Below are positions 43,598-56,704 of a stretch of 64,000 bases of DNA, piece after piece; positions within the stretch are counted from its first letter, which is position 1; each line of letters opens with the position of its first letter. The translations under genes and the position numbers were made by a program. The DNA is taken from positions 14,181,001-14,245,000 of the forward strand of contig NC_058064.1 of assembly GCF_020085105.1 (NCBI RefSeq), given 5' to 3'. The notes under the pieces are model-generated. The model was given only the letters and a program-made list of their open reading frames with translations. It had not been told where the DNA came from and did not search any database. This DNA is from Siniperca chuatsi (Eukaryota > Chordata > Actinopteri > Centrarchiformes > Sinipercidae).

Positions 43598-44034
43598 TCC
43601 ACGACACATATTTCATTGTATTGCAAGGTGTTTCTGTTATTTTGTCCACCCCCTGCACCTCTGTCACACAGTCATCTACAGTAGTATAAACTGTACTTAA
43701 AGCTGACAATCTTAGCCTTTTGCTAATATAATAAATCCCAATAATGTTATTATTGTTAGATCAACAGGAAAAAAGGATTATTATTATCATCACCTTAATG
43801 GGAAATTTACATTAACGGGACTATTATGAGATTAACTGCAAATTCCTATTATGTGTACAACTTATGTTAATGGGAAGTTATTTCATGGTGACAGCAGGGT
43901 TTGGCTATGATAAGCTTAATTTCAGACTCATTAAAGCAACAGTAACATGTCGGTTAAGTTATTCAATGCTTCAGCAAAACTGGTTTGTATTGAAAAGAAC
44001 GCACAGAAGCAAATGATGCATCGTTTAACTGTCA

Positions 44035-44040
44035 TTTATT
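44035..44040 (-). terminator. sapcd1: Candidate sapcd1 poly(A) signal
   Basis: Minus-strand AATAAA about 130 bases after the sapcd1 stop codon at 44170. Confidence 0.6.
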
Positions 44041-44169
44041 AATTTAAATACATATTTACATGTGGTTAAAAGCTTAGCAACTGTGTGGCATTAAGTGAAA
44101 TCTAAGTTTTCAGTACAGCTCATGTGTCTGCCTGTATGTGTGTGTATATGCACATGCGTATTAATGCAA

Positions 44170-47100
44170 TCAATGGGCCTGCAGTTCATCAAGCTGTTCG
44201 AGGAGAGCGTCTTTTTCCAGCAATAATATGGAGATCTGACGATTCTTGTCACTCACCTCCTGTCAAAAGTAGAAAAATAAAACAGAATTACCATGGCCGG
44301 ATCATACAGAATAATAATAAGAAATTATGGAAAATGTAAAAGATCAGTTAAAGGAGAAAAACACTCAGTATAAGTGTGTTGAAAGAAAGAAATACAAAAT
44401 TGGACTCTTAAAAAATGCTTTTGAAGCCTTTTAAACAGAATTTGTATCCTGAGAAAAGCATTTTCTCAGGTTACATATTCTGTTCTCCTTACCTGAGTCA
44501 GTACTGTGTTGTGCCACCGGAGGTCGCTGTCTGCCACTGCGTCCAGAAGCGCAGGGTTGCTGCTGCTGGTGGCATTGGGCTCACTCATCACAGAGCCCAG
44601 AGAGCCATTCACCCGCTGGATACGAGACCTGAGGAGGCAACACTGAGCCTGTAGAGACAGAGACCACCAGCTGTTTAGATACACCGTCAGGGACAGGGCA
44701 TAGTCTTTCATCATGTGGTGTCCATGAGCAGATGATTGTTGACAAATACTGTTAAGAAAAGCTGTCTCACCTACATCCATTTAGAAGCTAGTGATTTCCT
44801 AAATGACTCTAAGGGACCCTTAGAAAAGGTGTTTGTGTGTGTGTGTGTGTGTGGATTTATAAATGGCACAGCTCGCTAGACAATAGTTTGTGTTCAATGC
44901 AACATACGTTGAATTATGGTCAGTAAAGTCGATGAGGCCCTAAACCCAGCCCTGTCTTGTACCTCTGCTGCACCTTCCTGGCAGGAGCTGACCCCACTTT
45001 TGTGCCTGGCTCTGTTTTCCTCCAGCCGCTGGAGGTACCAGAGACGAGTCTTCTCCAGGATCTCCAGACCAGAGCACAGAGCGTCCTTCTCCTTCTCTAG
45101 ATCCTTCAGACGCCTAATCTGAGATGGGAAGGACACAGCTCAGTCAGGTTCACATAAAGGACAGAAACATTGAATTTTAAGTTGTGTCTCGTACCAACAA
45201 AATGAATAAATGTTGGAGTGTCCCAGTGGCCGAGGGGTCTTAAATGCTAACCATGTAATCCCAACCCGGGTCGAGATCAGCCAGTGACTTTTTGCTTCAT
45301 GTCATTTCTTGTCACATTTCCACTTTCTACCATCTAATAAAGCAGAAATGTGCCCACAAATACTAAAAAATACTCAGAAATGTTGAGTTTGATGATATAG
45401 CCGGTTTCGTTGGGTATGTGTGTGTTTCCCAGAGGGGCTGACTAACAAGCTTGACCACCAAAAACGCGGCCTGCAGCCTGATGTAAAGCAGCGTGATCGG
45501 CACAGCGCTGCCTGTTGTCTTCCAGGGGCCCCAAGGCTTTGTTTGTATCAGCAGAGCCAATCTACAGAGCAGCAGGGGGGCCATTCGTTCTATTGTCTAC
45601 ACTCATGCACTTTAAATGGGCTCAAACAGAGCTAACAGTGCTACAGCAATATATGGTAGTGATCCACCTTCGGTATCATGGAGTCAGGAAATGTCATTTT
45701 TAAGGCAATCAACAATGACATGGATTAGGAGGACGTTAGAAACTCATGACACTATTGTATCACTAGTGAATGATTAATTTTAGCTGCGTTTGATTAATCA
45801 GATTATCAAGATATGCAAAAAAGTTCTGTTTTATTTACTGCGTTTTGTGTAACATTACAGCTGCATGTCTACCATGATAATCTAAAATATATTAGTTTGT
45901 TTTTGGTCAGTTATTGTTTGACAACTCCGTTTATAACCATAGATTTACAGTTAGTGGAAAACTGGTTATATTGAGCCTTTAACAGGAAGCTGTGAGGGGC
46001 AGACTTGACATGTGGGAATGTATCACTGGGATGACTGCAGCCATGCTACCTCCAAGACAACCCCTCAGACATGGAGCAAAGGCGGAAAAACGGACTGAAA
46101 ACAGAGTGACTCCACAAGCATTTAAGTTGTGAGTTGTTAATGTGAGAATTGTTTCGGTGTCTGGTAAAAATCTTTTGAGGGGAGTGGTGCATTGCAGGCA
46201 CTTGGAATAATTATGTCAGTATTTCCAACATCCATGGCTACGACTATTCTGTTGTCAGTGAACTTTGGCATATAATAAAATAAAATAATAATACATTTTA
46301 TTTATGGAGCGCTTTTCAAATACTCAGACGCTTGTACTTGCTTGTACTTTCAGTATGATGCCTAACACATGCATACATGTAAACATAATGTATGGACACT
46401 GTAAAGTCAGTCAAGAATTCAAACAATGCTTTAAATACTCATTTTGCATAACTCCATTATAGAAACGTATGTCTAAATACACTCAGTGTCTACTTTATTA
46501 GGTGTACCTGTACAATCTAATGCAATCCAATACAACTGTTCTGCCATAAAGTTTTATGCTGCCTATAATGTTCAGTTTTTTGGGTGTTTTTTTTACACTC
46601 AAAGAGATGTTAATTCAATATAATGTAGTCCAGCACAACAACACCTTTAACTGTGACCCCAGAAATGAACATATAATTGAATTTACACATTAAATATATG
46701 TTATATATGTGTAAATTGAGCCTAACCCCCTTTTTATTTCTCTTTTGGTATCACTTCAAGTTGAAGTATAAACTTTTTTGAAAAACTGTGCCTCTTCTCC
46801 TACAATATGACTCAAAATGAACATTAAATCAAAGGTCATGTAAATGTACCTTGGCCTAATATACCAAACTGGTGACACTTACACAGACTTGCGAAGCACT
46901 AAATGCTTAACTTTGAGTAATAAGTCACACTTTGGATGTGACTGCTTCATCTTTTTTACAGAAAATGTACAGTTAGCTTTTAAACTTACATGACAACAGG
47001 CCTATACAGTGTACTACAGCCATGTTGTGCTGAAAACTAGGAAAAAAAACACATGTAAGTACGCACAGTAGCTGATAAGAATCACTTAGGAGAAACACAC

Positions 47101-47324
47101 TTATATTCACACACAACAAAGACACAATGAGATGTTACTGGTTAGGATCATTTTTCAAAACACACATGCAGGCTCATATGACCCTGCAACCCCCTTACAC
47201 ACACACACACCACCTCCCTCCTCACCCATAGGTAGAAGCGCAATGCGTCCAGGCTGTAGAGGCTGGTCCTGAGGGGGATGATAACCACGGTGTAGGAGCC
47301 AGAGCCGGAGGGACGGCAGGCCAT
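44170..47324 (-). CDS. sapcd1: Suppressor APC domain-containing protein 1
   Basis: Four exons (minus): 47324-47226, 45118-44963, 44648-44493 and 44259-44170. They total 501 nt, or 166 residues plus stop, with all phases at codon boundaries. The protein starts MACRPSGSGSYTVVIIPL. It then has a conserved coiled-coil core with SLDALRFYLW and IRRLKDLEKEKDALCSGLEI followed by a TRLWYLQRLEE stretch. The C-terminal heptad segment reads VSDKNRQISILLLEKDALLE and ends LDELQAH. The core and C-terminus match the suppressor-APC-domain proteins; SAPCD2 has the KELEQEKEVLLQGLE and WYQQQL equivalents and a C-terminal ITQLEQEKSALIKQL. The protein lacks the long N-terminal extension of SAPCD2, so I call it the SAPCD1 type. 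SAPCD2 acts in cell polarity and spindle orientation; the role of SAPCD1 is little known. The start is the first ATG in exon 1 that keeps the frame. Confidence 0.85.
45217..45370 (+). mobile_element. tRNA-derived SINE
   Basis: The 5' part has an A-box-like AGTGGCCGAGGGGTCT and a B-box-like CGGGTCGAGATCAG at tRNA-like spacing. The body then runs CTTCATGTCATTTCTTGTC and ATCTAATAAAGCAGAAATGT, and the element ends in an A-rich tail with TACTAAAAAATACTC. The same family is at 10617-10728 in reverse. It lies in the first sapcd1 intron. Confidence 0.75.
46475..46700. repeat. Fish dispersed repeat with CAGTGTCTACTTTATTAGGT end
   Basis: The segment starts ACTCAGTGTCTACTTTATTA and continues through GGTGTACCTGTACAATCTAA, ATGCAATCCAATACAACTGT, CTGCCATAAAG and ATAATGTTCAGTTTTTTG. 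I recognise this from memory as a widespread teleost DNA-transposon remnant; only one copy is in the window. It is in sapcd1 intron 1. Confidence 0.6.
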
Positions 47325-47415
47325 GGAGAGGAGATCAGTCACTGATGGCTACTACTGACCCATACAGCTGGCTGGACAACAAACAACAGCTCGCCACCGA
47401 CTGACTCAGAGTAAT

Positions 47416-47419
<4 letters not shown>

Positions 47420-47464
<45 letters not shown>

Positions 47465-47490
47465 TGTGTGTGAGAGAGAGAGAGAGAAGG
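47420..47490. repeat. (AG)n / (GT)n microsatellite upstream of sapcd1
   Basis: A pure AG tract (about 42 bases) with a short GT interruption and more AG, starting about 95 bases upstream of the sapcd1 start codon. It probably overlaps the promoter or 5' UTR. On the minus (sense) strand it is a pyrimidine CT tract. Confidence 0.95.
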
Positions 47491-48439
47491 CAGGAGTGAG
47501 GGGAAAAAAAAGCAAGCACGATACACAGGCTCAGACAGCATGTTGCTCCTGGGGCGAGGTAATGAAAAATTCCACATGTCACTGCCATGACTGGTTAATC
47601 GACATACAGTGACACAGACTGAGAGAGAGATGGGGTGGATAGGAGGTGAAACTGGTAGCACAGGATCAAATAAAAGAGAAAAGATAAAGGCATATGGCAG
47701 GAAATATGAAAGTGGAGCTGTGGATGGGAGATTTGAGAAGAGGATGCAGGTGTGATCAGACAGTTGCCACCTCCTGTGTGTTCAACACTGTTGGATAAAA
47801 ACCTTGTTCACCCTAAATCTGAGCTTTACAAGAAGGATGGACAACAGCCTCGGTTTCACAACCTCTGAAAGGGTTTCTTTGCTCAAAAGGAGAATTTTCT
47901 AAGAACCATGTCATCCTGCAACTGAAGTGGAAACATGGCATACCTCTGTTGGCGCTGCTGAATGAAAAGAGAGTGCATGTGATTATTTTCTTCTTGGTTT
48001 CAAGTGAGCGCTCATGTCCCAACATGTTCCCTGGAATGTGACATAACCTGGGGACGATCTGTGCGAGCAGAGGTGTGGAGTGCGTGCCAGTGGACATTAT
48101 AGCAGCTGAGTGTAGCAGTCAAGTATAGTTTGGGTATGGAGAGCATGGGCAGGGATAAAGGGTGGAGTACGCATGGATTTCAGCCACGCTGCATTAACAT
48201 TAACGTCTGTTCAGCTGGTCAATGCCAGCGCAGAAAATCAGTCGCATTTTTCTATTTTTTATTACTGCCTCAGGCCAAACTGACTGTTACTGTGGAAATC
48301 CATAGTAACAGATTCAGCCCAAAAATTACATTATCATCATTTTGTAAAATATTGGCAGTGTCTTTGGCAAAGTAACTGAAGTTAACAGGTGACTATGATC
48401 AGTTACACACTGGTACATTAGTGGAAGTGGATTTTTGGA

Positions 48440-49400
48440 GACCTTGATATAGTCTACTGATTATTTTGCAGCTGATATCTAAAAGATATGCCAGTATGAA
48501 TATTTTTAATATGGTAGCCTTCCCTTTTGAATTTCCTTCCTATTTCTTTCCACCTAGCTGCAAACTGGGGGTTATATAGACACACTAATGGGCGCATAAA
48601 AATAATATCCTAGTCATGGTAGTGCCATGCCTCCCTTAAATTTGCAAGTTGCAATATTTTATATTTCATTCTTGGATTTTTTTTCCTCCTGCCATATATA
48701 GAGAGAGATTAATTTATCACCTTCTGTGTAGTGCTGTTTAGCTACAGTATATCAATAGGGTGAGTTTGAAAACAGTTTTCTGATGTCTCTAGATAAATGG
48801 ACACCAATGTATTTCATTGATTCCTCTCCCCATTTGAGGTTATATCTATGTTTTAAGTCTCCAGGAGGGTCATAATTAAATGACCTGTTTTTTTAATGAA
48901 TATTCATCTTCTCTGTGGTCATATGCACCACATAACATGTAATGTTAATACTATCTAATACTGTCCCGAGTCTGTCTTTGATATATAAATCCTGTCTGGT
49001 CCAAATGAAGGTTTTGGTATGATCTTTTCCAGTGTTTTAGCTAGTATTGATGTATATATTTTGTAGTAAAGTTTTTTGGTATGACTGTAGTTGTGGCTTC
49101 CTTCCACAAGGGGGGAATCCCTGCTTCCTTTAGTGCCCAGTTACATGCTGCTTGTAATCTTGGAGTTATCTGTTCTTTCAGCTTTTGTACCATTCGGATG
49201 TAAAACCATCTGTGCCTTGATTTTTGTGTGCTTTTAATAATTGCTGCATTGTATGCAGTGTGGGCAATAATTTTATGCCAAATACAGCCAATACATCCAT
49301 ACGTCCTACGACACAGATGGTGATACCTCTCCATTGTCATTCTCTTTAAAGTAAGTTTCATTTTCAGCTTTCAGTTGTTCTCTCATCTGGGGATATTTTA
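48440..49400 (-). pseudogene. Decayed L1-like LINE (reverse transcriptase region)
   Basis: The minus strand gives LINE-1-type RT fragments in the expected order but in several frames. They are ITPRLQAACNWALKEAGIPP with LWKEATTTVIPK (near 49180-49080), then degenerate remains of the palm (near 48990), then LKHRYNLKWGEESMKYIGVH plus LSRDIRK (near 48860-48785), and a later FKGGMALP block (near 48650-48625). Frame changes and stops throughout mean it cannot make a protein. The order and wording fit the fish L1 clade; the ends of the element are not defined. Confidence 0.85.
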
Positions 49401-52400
49401 TTTTTTTAAATGCTTGAATTTAACCTCCAGAGAGTGGATTTGTTTGTTATTAATGTGTATTGTCACTTTTATGGGTGAATGATCAGATTTAATTTAATAC
49501 TCAAGTTTCCCTTGGTAGAGTTGAAATTTTGAATTAAAGGCACTCCACAGATTTAAAATTCACTAGTCATGGGGAGTTACTACCCATCATGTACAAACAG
49601 TTAGTGATTACTGTAGCTCTGGAGGAGCTTTCACACTTTCTCTTGAAGTGTGAGAAATAACCCCTCATGTTGTATTATGGGAAATGCAGGATCCAGAGTT
49701 TTTTTTTTTTTTTTACCCATACTAGGGATAAAAAATCAAGAAAAAAAAGTCAGAATATCTTAGCCTCTGGTGCATCAATTTTGACCATTCCTCCATGTCT
49801 TTAAACTGCAAGAGTACTCTTTTAAGCTCCCACCACGCTGCTGACAGGGAGGCCATACATACGGTACATATTGTGTTTTGACTACTCAGAGGGTGTGGCT
49901 GAGTCTGTTTCTCCTGACAACTGACATCTTAAAGGACCTCCTTGATTGACACTGTCAACGTGGGGCCCTCCCATAGATCCCACCCACTGAATCATCACAC
50001 TGCTGTACTGTCAAACCCAAGAAACACTAAACAATTCAAGGGAATTGCCTTTTTATTATTTGACTTGAAACTTGGCTATCTTCTTATGTAATCATAAACA
50101 AGCTCTTGAAACCAATTGAATACTCACTCGCTGTGTCACTGACTGTCTTTCTTACTTTTTGGGGGTGGCACTTTTAGGCTGCAGTCCTGCTTGATCACCA
50201 ACAGACAGCACTACAAGTGCACAGCGCCTGCTGGAGTTGTGAATCATATTCAGAGCTGACATTTTGTGAGTCTTCATGATTTTCCCATTAAAGCGAAAAG
50301 TTGTGTCTTTTACAAAACACCAGATGGCGCAGCACAATAAAGATGCAGAGCACTGTTTCTTAAAAGTGCCTCAACTATTTTCAACCTATCTGCACCCCAC
50401 ATGCTGTGATGTGCTTTTGCAATGCTTGCTTGCAACAGGTAATAAAATGTGGAAAAATAATACAAACTTCATCGCAATCACAGAAGATGACCAGATTAAG
50501 ATCCCTGAGAAGTCACGTTTACATAACACATCTATACATCAGATATTCCCTGTATAAAAAAAGATGTATTTTCATGCCAGTTCACAAGCTGTTGGATCAA
50601 AACATGGGATTAAGTTGCTGTGGAGGAATGGCTCTCTGTGCTCCAGCATCCCTGACGTGGAGCCTGCAGGGAACCCATGACCCTGTGTTACATCATGAGA
50701 CACACGAGTCTCACCAGAATGAAGCCGAAAAGCTCTACACGAGCTTATGATATCATAAACACTAACAAATGATGTGTTTTCTACTGTGATTCCTTATTTT
50801 TAGCTGATGGTAGCCACTTAGGGCTCTTTTCTGGGAGTAAACACAGAGGTAAAGAGAGAAGGTGAGATAAGAATAAAAAGAAATCTCACTTTACAGTGAC
50901 CACTTAAAAGTAAAAAGTGTAACTCATGTCAGCAGCCTTTTCGTTGTTATCACAGAGATGCGAGATCATGATGAGTTTCCACTGTGGGCCCCCCCTAGGA
51001 GGAAGTTCACATTGTCACACAAATAGTGCAAATATATTAATATAAGCTACATTTCACACATGTATTCACATTGGTCAGCTGTTACGGTGCAAGTTTTAAA
51101 TACACACAAGTTTATATACACACACATACACACATTGCAGTAACCCACTTATGTCTCCCTATACTGAATCTTTTTAGTCACTACTATTGCTTTGCAGCTG
51201 AGAGTGGGCCCCTTGTTGCTTCCTGTCTCACTCCCTCATACGCACACACACTTTCACACACACATATTGGCTCTCTCGCTGTCACCACTACTTTCATACA
51301 GAGTTTTAAAACCACTTAGAATCAAAATGACACGTGGACGCACATACACAAACAGCTGGAGTGGTACACACATACGTGGTCATCTCTTCAAAATACAAAG
51401 TAAGTAAGGAGAGGCTCCACCAGGCAGAAGTGAGACATTACTGGGCCATAGAAGCCGGGCACTCCCTTTGCCTCTCCAGCCCACGCCAGCACTGGCCACT
51501 CAAGGCTCACTGTTCCAGATCATAGCTCCAAGGAATCTAATCCACATATGTAACACCCCCCCCCCAATGCACACTCACTTCACTCAGGAATGAAAGAACT
51601 GCATCTTTTCGTGGCCTCAAACTTCAAGCCCACTGGCCGGTGGGTCAATCATTATAAACATTGTTAAAACCAAACATTGTTAAAAGCCATTATTATATTG
51701 ACATTTTACAAACATGGAGTCTGGGGTTTGAATATTTCCCTCACAGTGTAAACATCATATATGGCAACTTCAGGGAAGAGTTGAAACAAGCCGGTACAGA
51801 ATATAGATGATGCTGTCATACAGTGTGAAATAACATGGTTTTTCCAACCTTAAAGGGTTACACTTCGATAAAGCTGGGGGACCCAATAGTGTCTTTCATT
51901 AGACCCTGTCTGCCTCCTAAATGCTGATTTCTTTCAAACCCCACACCTGATGACATCATCATGACATCAGCAGGGTTTGTCAAACTTTGGAAATCTTCCT
52001 TCAGAGCCACAGAAGACATAAAACAACAGTTTTTACAGACTGTGTACAGCACTCCTTGTGGAAACTGAACTTTATATGTAGAATTGGTGGAGTGTGGGAA
52101 AATGTGATGTCAAGGCTCTAAGAGACAAACGCACACAGCTTCTCAGGCAGGAGCAAGTGAGGACTCCATCTATTGAAAGCTGAACTCACCAGTGTTCAAT
52201 CTGGAAACTCAGTCATCCCTGTGGCATCCTTCACTTTACATACTGGCCAGGCTGGAAAACATGCACGTGCCGTGTGCAGCTTACTGGTGTCACATGGCTT
52301 CTGGGCACTGCAGTTCATATTTTCCAGTTTACTGCTTAGTGAGAGCCACCAGTATGCCATGTCCAGTTTCAGTATTTTCTTTGAAATAATTAACACATTT

Positions 52401-54222
52401 TTCTCATATTTTTATCAATAAGAAACATAATGACCCATGTTTTATCATTTCCTTCATCTCCCTCCACTCTCTTTTTCTACCGTTATCTGTCTTTGGAAAT
52501 TGCACCTAAGCCCAGCTGGCCCTGTTACCATTAATACCACGGGCCCCCAACACAGGGACTCCAAAAACAAGGAAGCCTCCCCTTTCCTCCTCTCCTGTTC
52601 CATCTCCTCACCCTTTATCCCTCATCTGGAGCTCTCTGCTCAACCCAATCAGGCTTCACTACTCACTATCAAAAATTTGGCAAAACATTTATTGCTGTGG
52701 TTGGGTGAAAAGCTGGTATCTCACTTGTACTTTAGCTTTTAATGATGCATTCTACACTTTATTCAATCACTTTTGAACAGGGTATCACCCACAGTGTAAT
52801 CTTTCCACTATAAATTGAATCATAAAACCAGCAAAACTGTACTAAAGAAGTTTCCACCCACAAATGTCAAACAGATAAAGCTGACTGTGAAGTCGTGCAA
52901 GCAGATTTCCTATCCTAAATATCTGTTTTCTTCTATATGTGACGATTTCTGCTCAACATTCTTACAATTTAAGACGGCAACCTTAAGATTATCGGTTACA
53001 TATCAGGTAACACAATCTCACACACACACACACGCACACATCTCTCTCTTTTCAGCCCAGTCATTTGCTCGCTCACTCACTCCCCTCATTCATTTATCTC
53101 CTCATCCAGCCAGTCACGCACACACAAACTCACGAATATGTTCCGTGCCCTCTCCTTCTCTTTCTCTCGCAAACACGCACATGTTGTCACGCTCATGCAC
53201 AGCCAAATACTACAAGGCCAGGGCCAGATGCAAACCAGATGTTCCCCAGATGTAGATAAGGGGCGAAAACACATCAGCTGAAGCACACCACCTTTTCACC
53301 TCAGCTGCATGGAGCAGAAACAGATGCTGGACACAACCCTCCTTGAGTTATGAATGGCAGATACAGGATATATTTCAGAGCGTTGCTTACATTACGTTGC
53401 AAATAATATATAAATATAATATTAGGGGAGAGAGTAGGTTCATTTGAAGGCAGTATTTTATGATTTTTGGGGAAAAGCTGTTGCTAGATTTTTACATAAT
53501 GTTTTATATTTCAGACATTTCTTTGTCTTGCTGTGACTTTCTCCCTAGTTTTGACATTGTACTAGTCTCAAATTCACCTCAGCGAGACCAAAACAAGTTC
53601 CTCTCAGACACATATGCAGGGACGAAAACAAAGGATCGATTTACACCCGCCTGGTCCCGCCCCTTTACCCCTCCCCCGTCCTCACGCCCACAAACACACT
53701 GCTAAAACCATATTTCAAAAAGCATGATGTTTATCACCTCAACGCACAAGCTGCTCTTAAAAGAATAGTGCTTTACATTTACAGATAAATGCACAAGGAC
53801 GACATACGCACACTCAGAGCTCTTACACTTGGCCACCACTGCTCAAAGAAAATAAATCCGAAACCCCAATCTATATGTTACACCGGCAACCCCCAGGCCA
53901 GCCCCTGAGGACCCCCCAAAACAAACACAGTGAGTCAGGGTCTCCTTGGGCACATTTCATCTTAAACCCGTTCACCCTGACATGCAAGCTCGCCTGGTGA
54001 ACCCCTGACAATATCCAGCTGCCAGCGAGCTGCCTCGCTCTCCCTGCACCCCAAATTTATGAAAAAGAAAGCACACACACCCTCTTTCACACTCACACAC
54101 ACACACATATGAAATCAGAGTACAGCTCACTCCTCCTTCCTCCCCCACAACCCCACCTGTGGCCTCCACAGCTGGGTGAATACTCCCATGGCAACTCCTC
54201 CCAATTATGTATGAAGTGCATG

Positions 54223-54225
<3 letters not shown>

Positions 54226-54265
<40 letters not shown>
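54226..54265. repeat. (GT)n microsatellite
   Basis: About 20 GT units without interruption in the sapcd1-cdkn1a interval. Confidence 0.95.
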
Positions 54266-54266
<1 letters not shown>

Positions 54267-54575
54267 CTTCATTTTTGGGTTCACTGCCTTTTTTATTCCT
54301 CTGTGTACCGCAATACTCCCCGACACGCCTCTCACAAAGTACAAAGTTCCAAATTTAGCTTACACCCCCCCAGATCACTTGTATTTGGAGATAAAAGTAG
54401 AAAAGGTTGCAGTGTGTATCACAGCCTGGACGATAAGTTACTCCCTGTTCAGTATTTACATCCCAGAAATGGATTTGGAGATTTGCAGGTGAAGTAATAA
54501 CTAGATTAGACAAGTGCTTGCTGTTTACAGTAAAAAGTATTACGACTGTATTTCAGTGTGTCATTGCTAAGTTGC

Positions 54576-55090
54576 TCACAATGACAATGCTAACATGCTG
54601 ATGTTTAGCAGGTATAATGTTTACCATGTTTACCATCTTAGTTTAGTGTGTAAGCATTAGCATGCTAACATGTTCTAATTATAAGTACGTACAGCAGAGG
54701 CTGACGGGAATGTCGTTAGTTTTGCAGGTATTTGATCATAAACCAAAGTATTGGACAAATAAAACTTTGACCTGATGATGGCGCTAGATGAAAATTCTAA
54801 GTTATTCCAATTCATCCTCAGGGGGACATGAATGTGTGCACCAAATTTCTTGGCAATCCATCCAACAGTTGTCGAGAAATTTCACTCAAAACCACAAATG
54901 TCAACCCCATGGTGGCGCGAAAGGAAAACTCAGGTGATCATTAAGATCATTAGGATTCACTCTCTGGGGACCATGAATGTGTGTACAAAGTTTCATGGCA
55001 ATCCATCCAATAGTTGTTGAGATATTTCAGTATGGACCAAAGTGGTGGGTTGACTGACAGACCAACATTGCCAGCCCTCAAACCACAGTG
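54576..55090. repeat. Dispersed repeat, family C copy 2
   Basis: A second, longer copy of the 12964-13290 sequence in the same orientation. It contains an internal duplication: the block TTGGCAATCCATCCAACAGT (near 54850) recurs as ATGGCAATCCATCCAATAGT (near 54993) with similar flanks, 143 bases apart. The end near 55020-55090 contains GATATTTCAGTATGGACCAA. Confidence 0.8.
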
Positions 55091-56046
55091 GCTAAAATTG
55101 TTTTTCAACCAAATTCAGCCCAGTTTCAAAGCCTACCTGTAAATCACCAAATCCATGCTTGCTGATCAGTTAATTTTCCATACTCCAACACTCCAATACT
55201 GTTTTAGCCTACAGACATCCTTTACTACTGTTGTGCACAGCTTGTTTTGGGTTAGATCTCTATCTACTGTATGAATGTTTGCATTTATACATGTGCATAT
55301 GTGTATGTCAGCGTGTATAGAAGAGCTGCTTGGAGGTGTTAATTCATGAGGTCACTCACCTCTTAAATCACCATTTAATCACTAAATCACCAAGCTGGCC
55401 TGAAAGATGTACACTGTTTGGTTTCTTTCTCTTTTACTTGCTTTAATTTTGTTTAATTTTGTTATCTTGTAACACTCTACCATTTCCCACACCATGTTTC
55501 TACATGAAGTTTCTCTTCTTCTCCTTCTTCGTAATTTGTTGTGGTACGTCAATAAATTATCATTAACGTAAACAATCTACTGTCTGTGGTGAGCCTCTTC
55601 AGGGTGTCTGCTTCCGCAACTGAAGGGCAGAAGCATGTGGAAACCCCCATACTGCACCTGTGAACCAACAACTACCTCTGTTTTTTCTCCATCACAACTT
55701 CCCCTTCACTAGACAGATTTCCTGCTGAAATGAAACCGCCATATGGTACACACTGTACTTGGTGTTTCACTGAAGAGCATTGTCAGCACCAAACTCTCAG
55801 TTTCAAGGTTCTGGTGTAGCCAATGACCTCTGACCTGCAGCTTTCTGAAACCTCTGTCTCATCCGGAGTGAAACCAAACAGCATTTTAATCTCAAAACAA
55901 CAAAGTGATGCTTTTTTTTGTTCCATGCCTTTGTCTCTTTATTGATCGAACCAAAAGAAGTAAAAATGTCTTTGAGATTAAGATGTGTACATGACAAGAG
56001 TAATTTGCGAGACTGATAAATAATACACTGTTAAATAAATAATGAG

Positions 56047-56704
56047 GGGGAAATACACTTATTCACTTTCTTGCCGAGAGTAAGATGAGAAGATTGATCG
56101 TATCATATCTGTGCACTAAATCTGAAACTACAGCCAGTAGTTGGTTATCTTATCTTAACATAAACCGCACTTAACCCCCCTTAAAACCAGTTATTCGTTG
56201 TTACACTTTTTTTCCTACGGATTATACACATTTTTAGAGGTGCTGGTAGGCAGATTTTACTACCTTTGGAGAGAGTCAGGCTAGCTGTTTCCCCCTGATT
56301 CCAGTCTTTAAGCTAAGCTTAAAGACTTACTTAGCTTACTTAACTTGGAAGTTCATGCACTATTACCTTATACCATATTATTATCATCAACCGGTAAACC
56401 CACTTGGTACTTCACACTTATTTTATATTTATACCCACTTTATTTTCTGACCTGTATTATAGTGTATTATATTTTTTGCTAGTACTTCTATTCCTGTGTG
56501 CACTGATGTAAAGGCGAGCTGCTGTAACAAAAGAGTTTCCCCCCAGGCATCAATAAAGTATTTCTGATTCTTATTCTGAAGCTAAGCTAACCAGCTGCTG
56601 GCTCCAGCTTCATAATTAGCGTACAGACATTAGAGTAGTATCAATCTTCTGTAACTCAACAAAGCTAAGCGTTATTTCCCAAAATGTCAAACTATTCCAT
56701 TAAC
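56047..56704. mobile_element. MITE, family A copy 2, split by a LINE tail
   Basis: The left end GGGGAAATACACTTATTCAC and the right end TTATTTCCCAAAATGTCAAA are inverted, as in the other two family copies. The middle matches the 63.4 kb copy (CAGGCTAGCTGTTT and GCTAACCAGCTGCTGG blocks), but a 259-base foreign piece sits between 56320 and 56578. Confidence 0.85.
56320..56578 (+). mobile_element. LINE 3' tail inserted in the MITE
   Basis: The insert ends CATCAATAAAGTATTTCTGA followed by TTCTTATTCTG, typical of the 3' tail of fish CR1/L2/Rex-type LINEs, whose ends carry ATTCTG-like repeats. It is flanked by exact ten-base duplications AAGCTAAGCT (56310-56319 and 56579-56588), the target-site duplication. 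It is 5'-truncated, as usual for such insertions. Confidence 0.8.
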
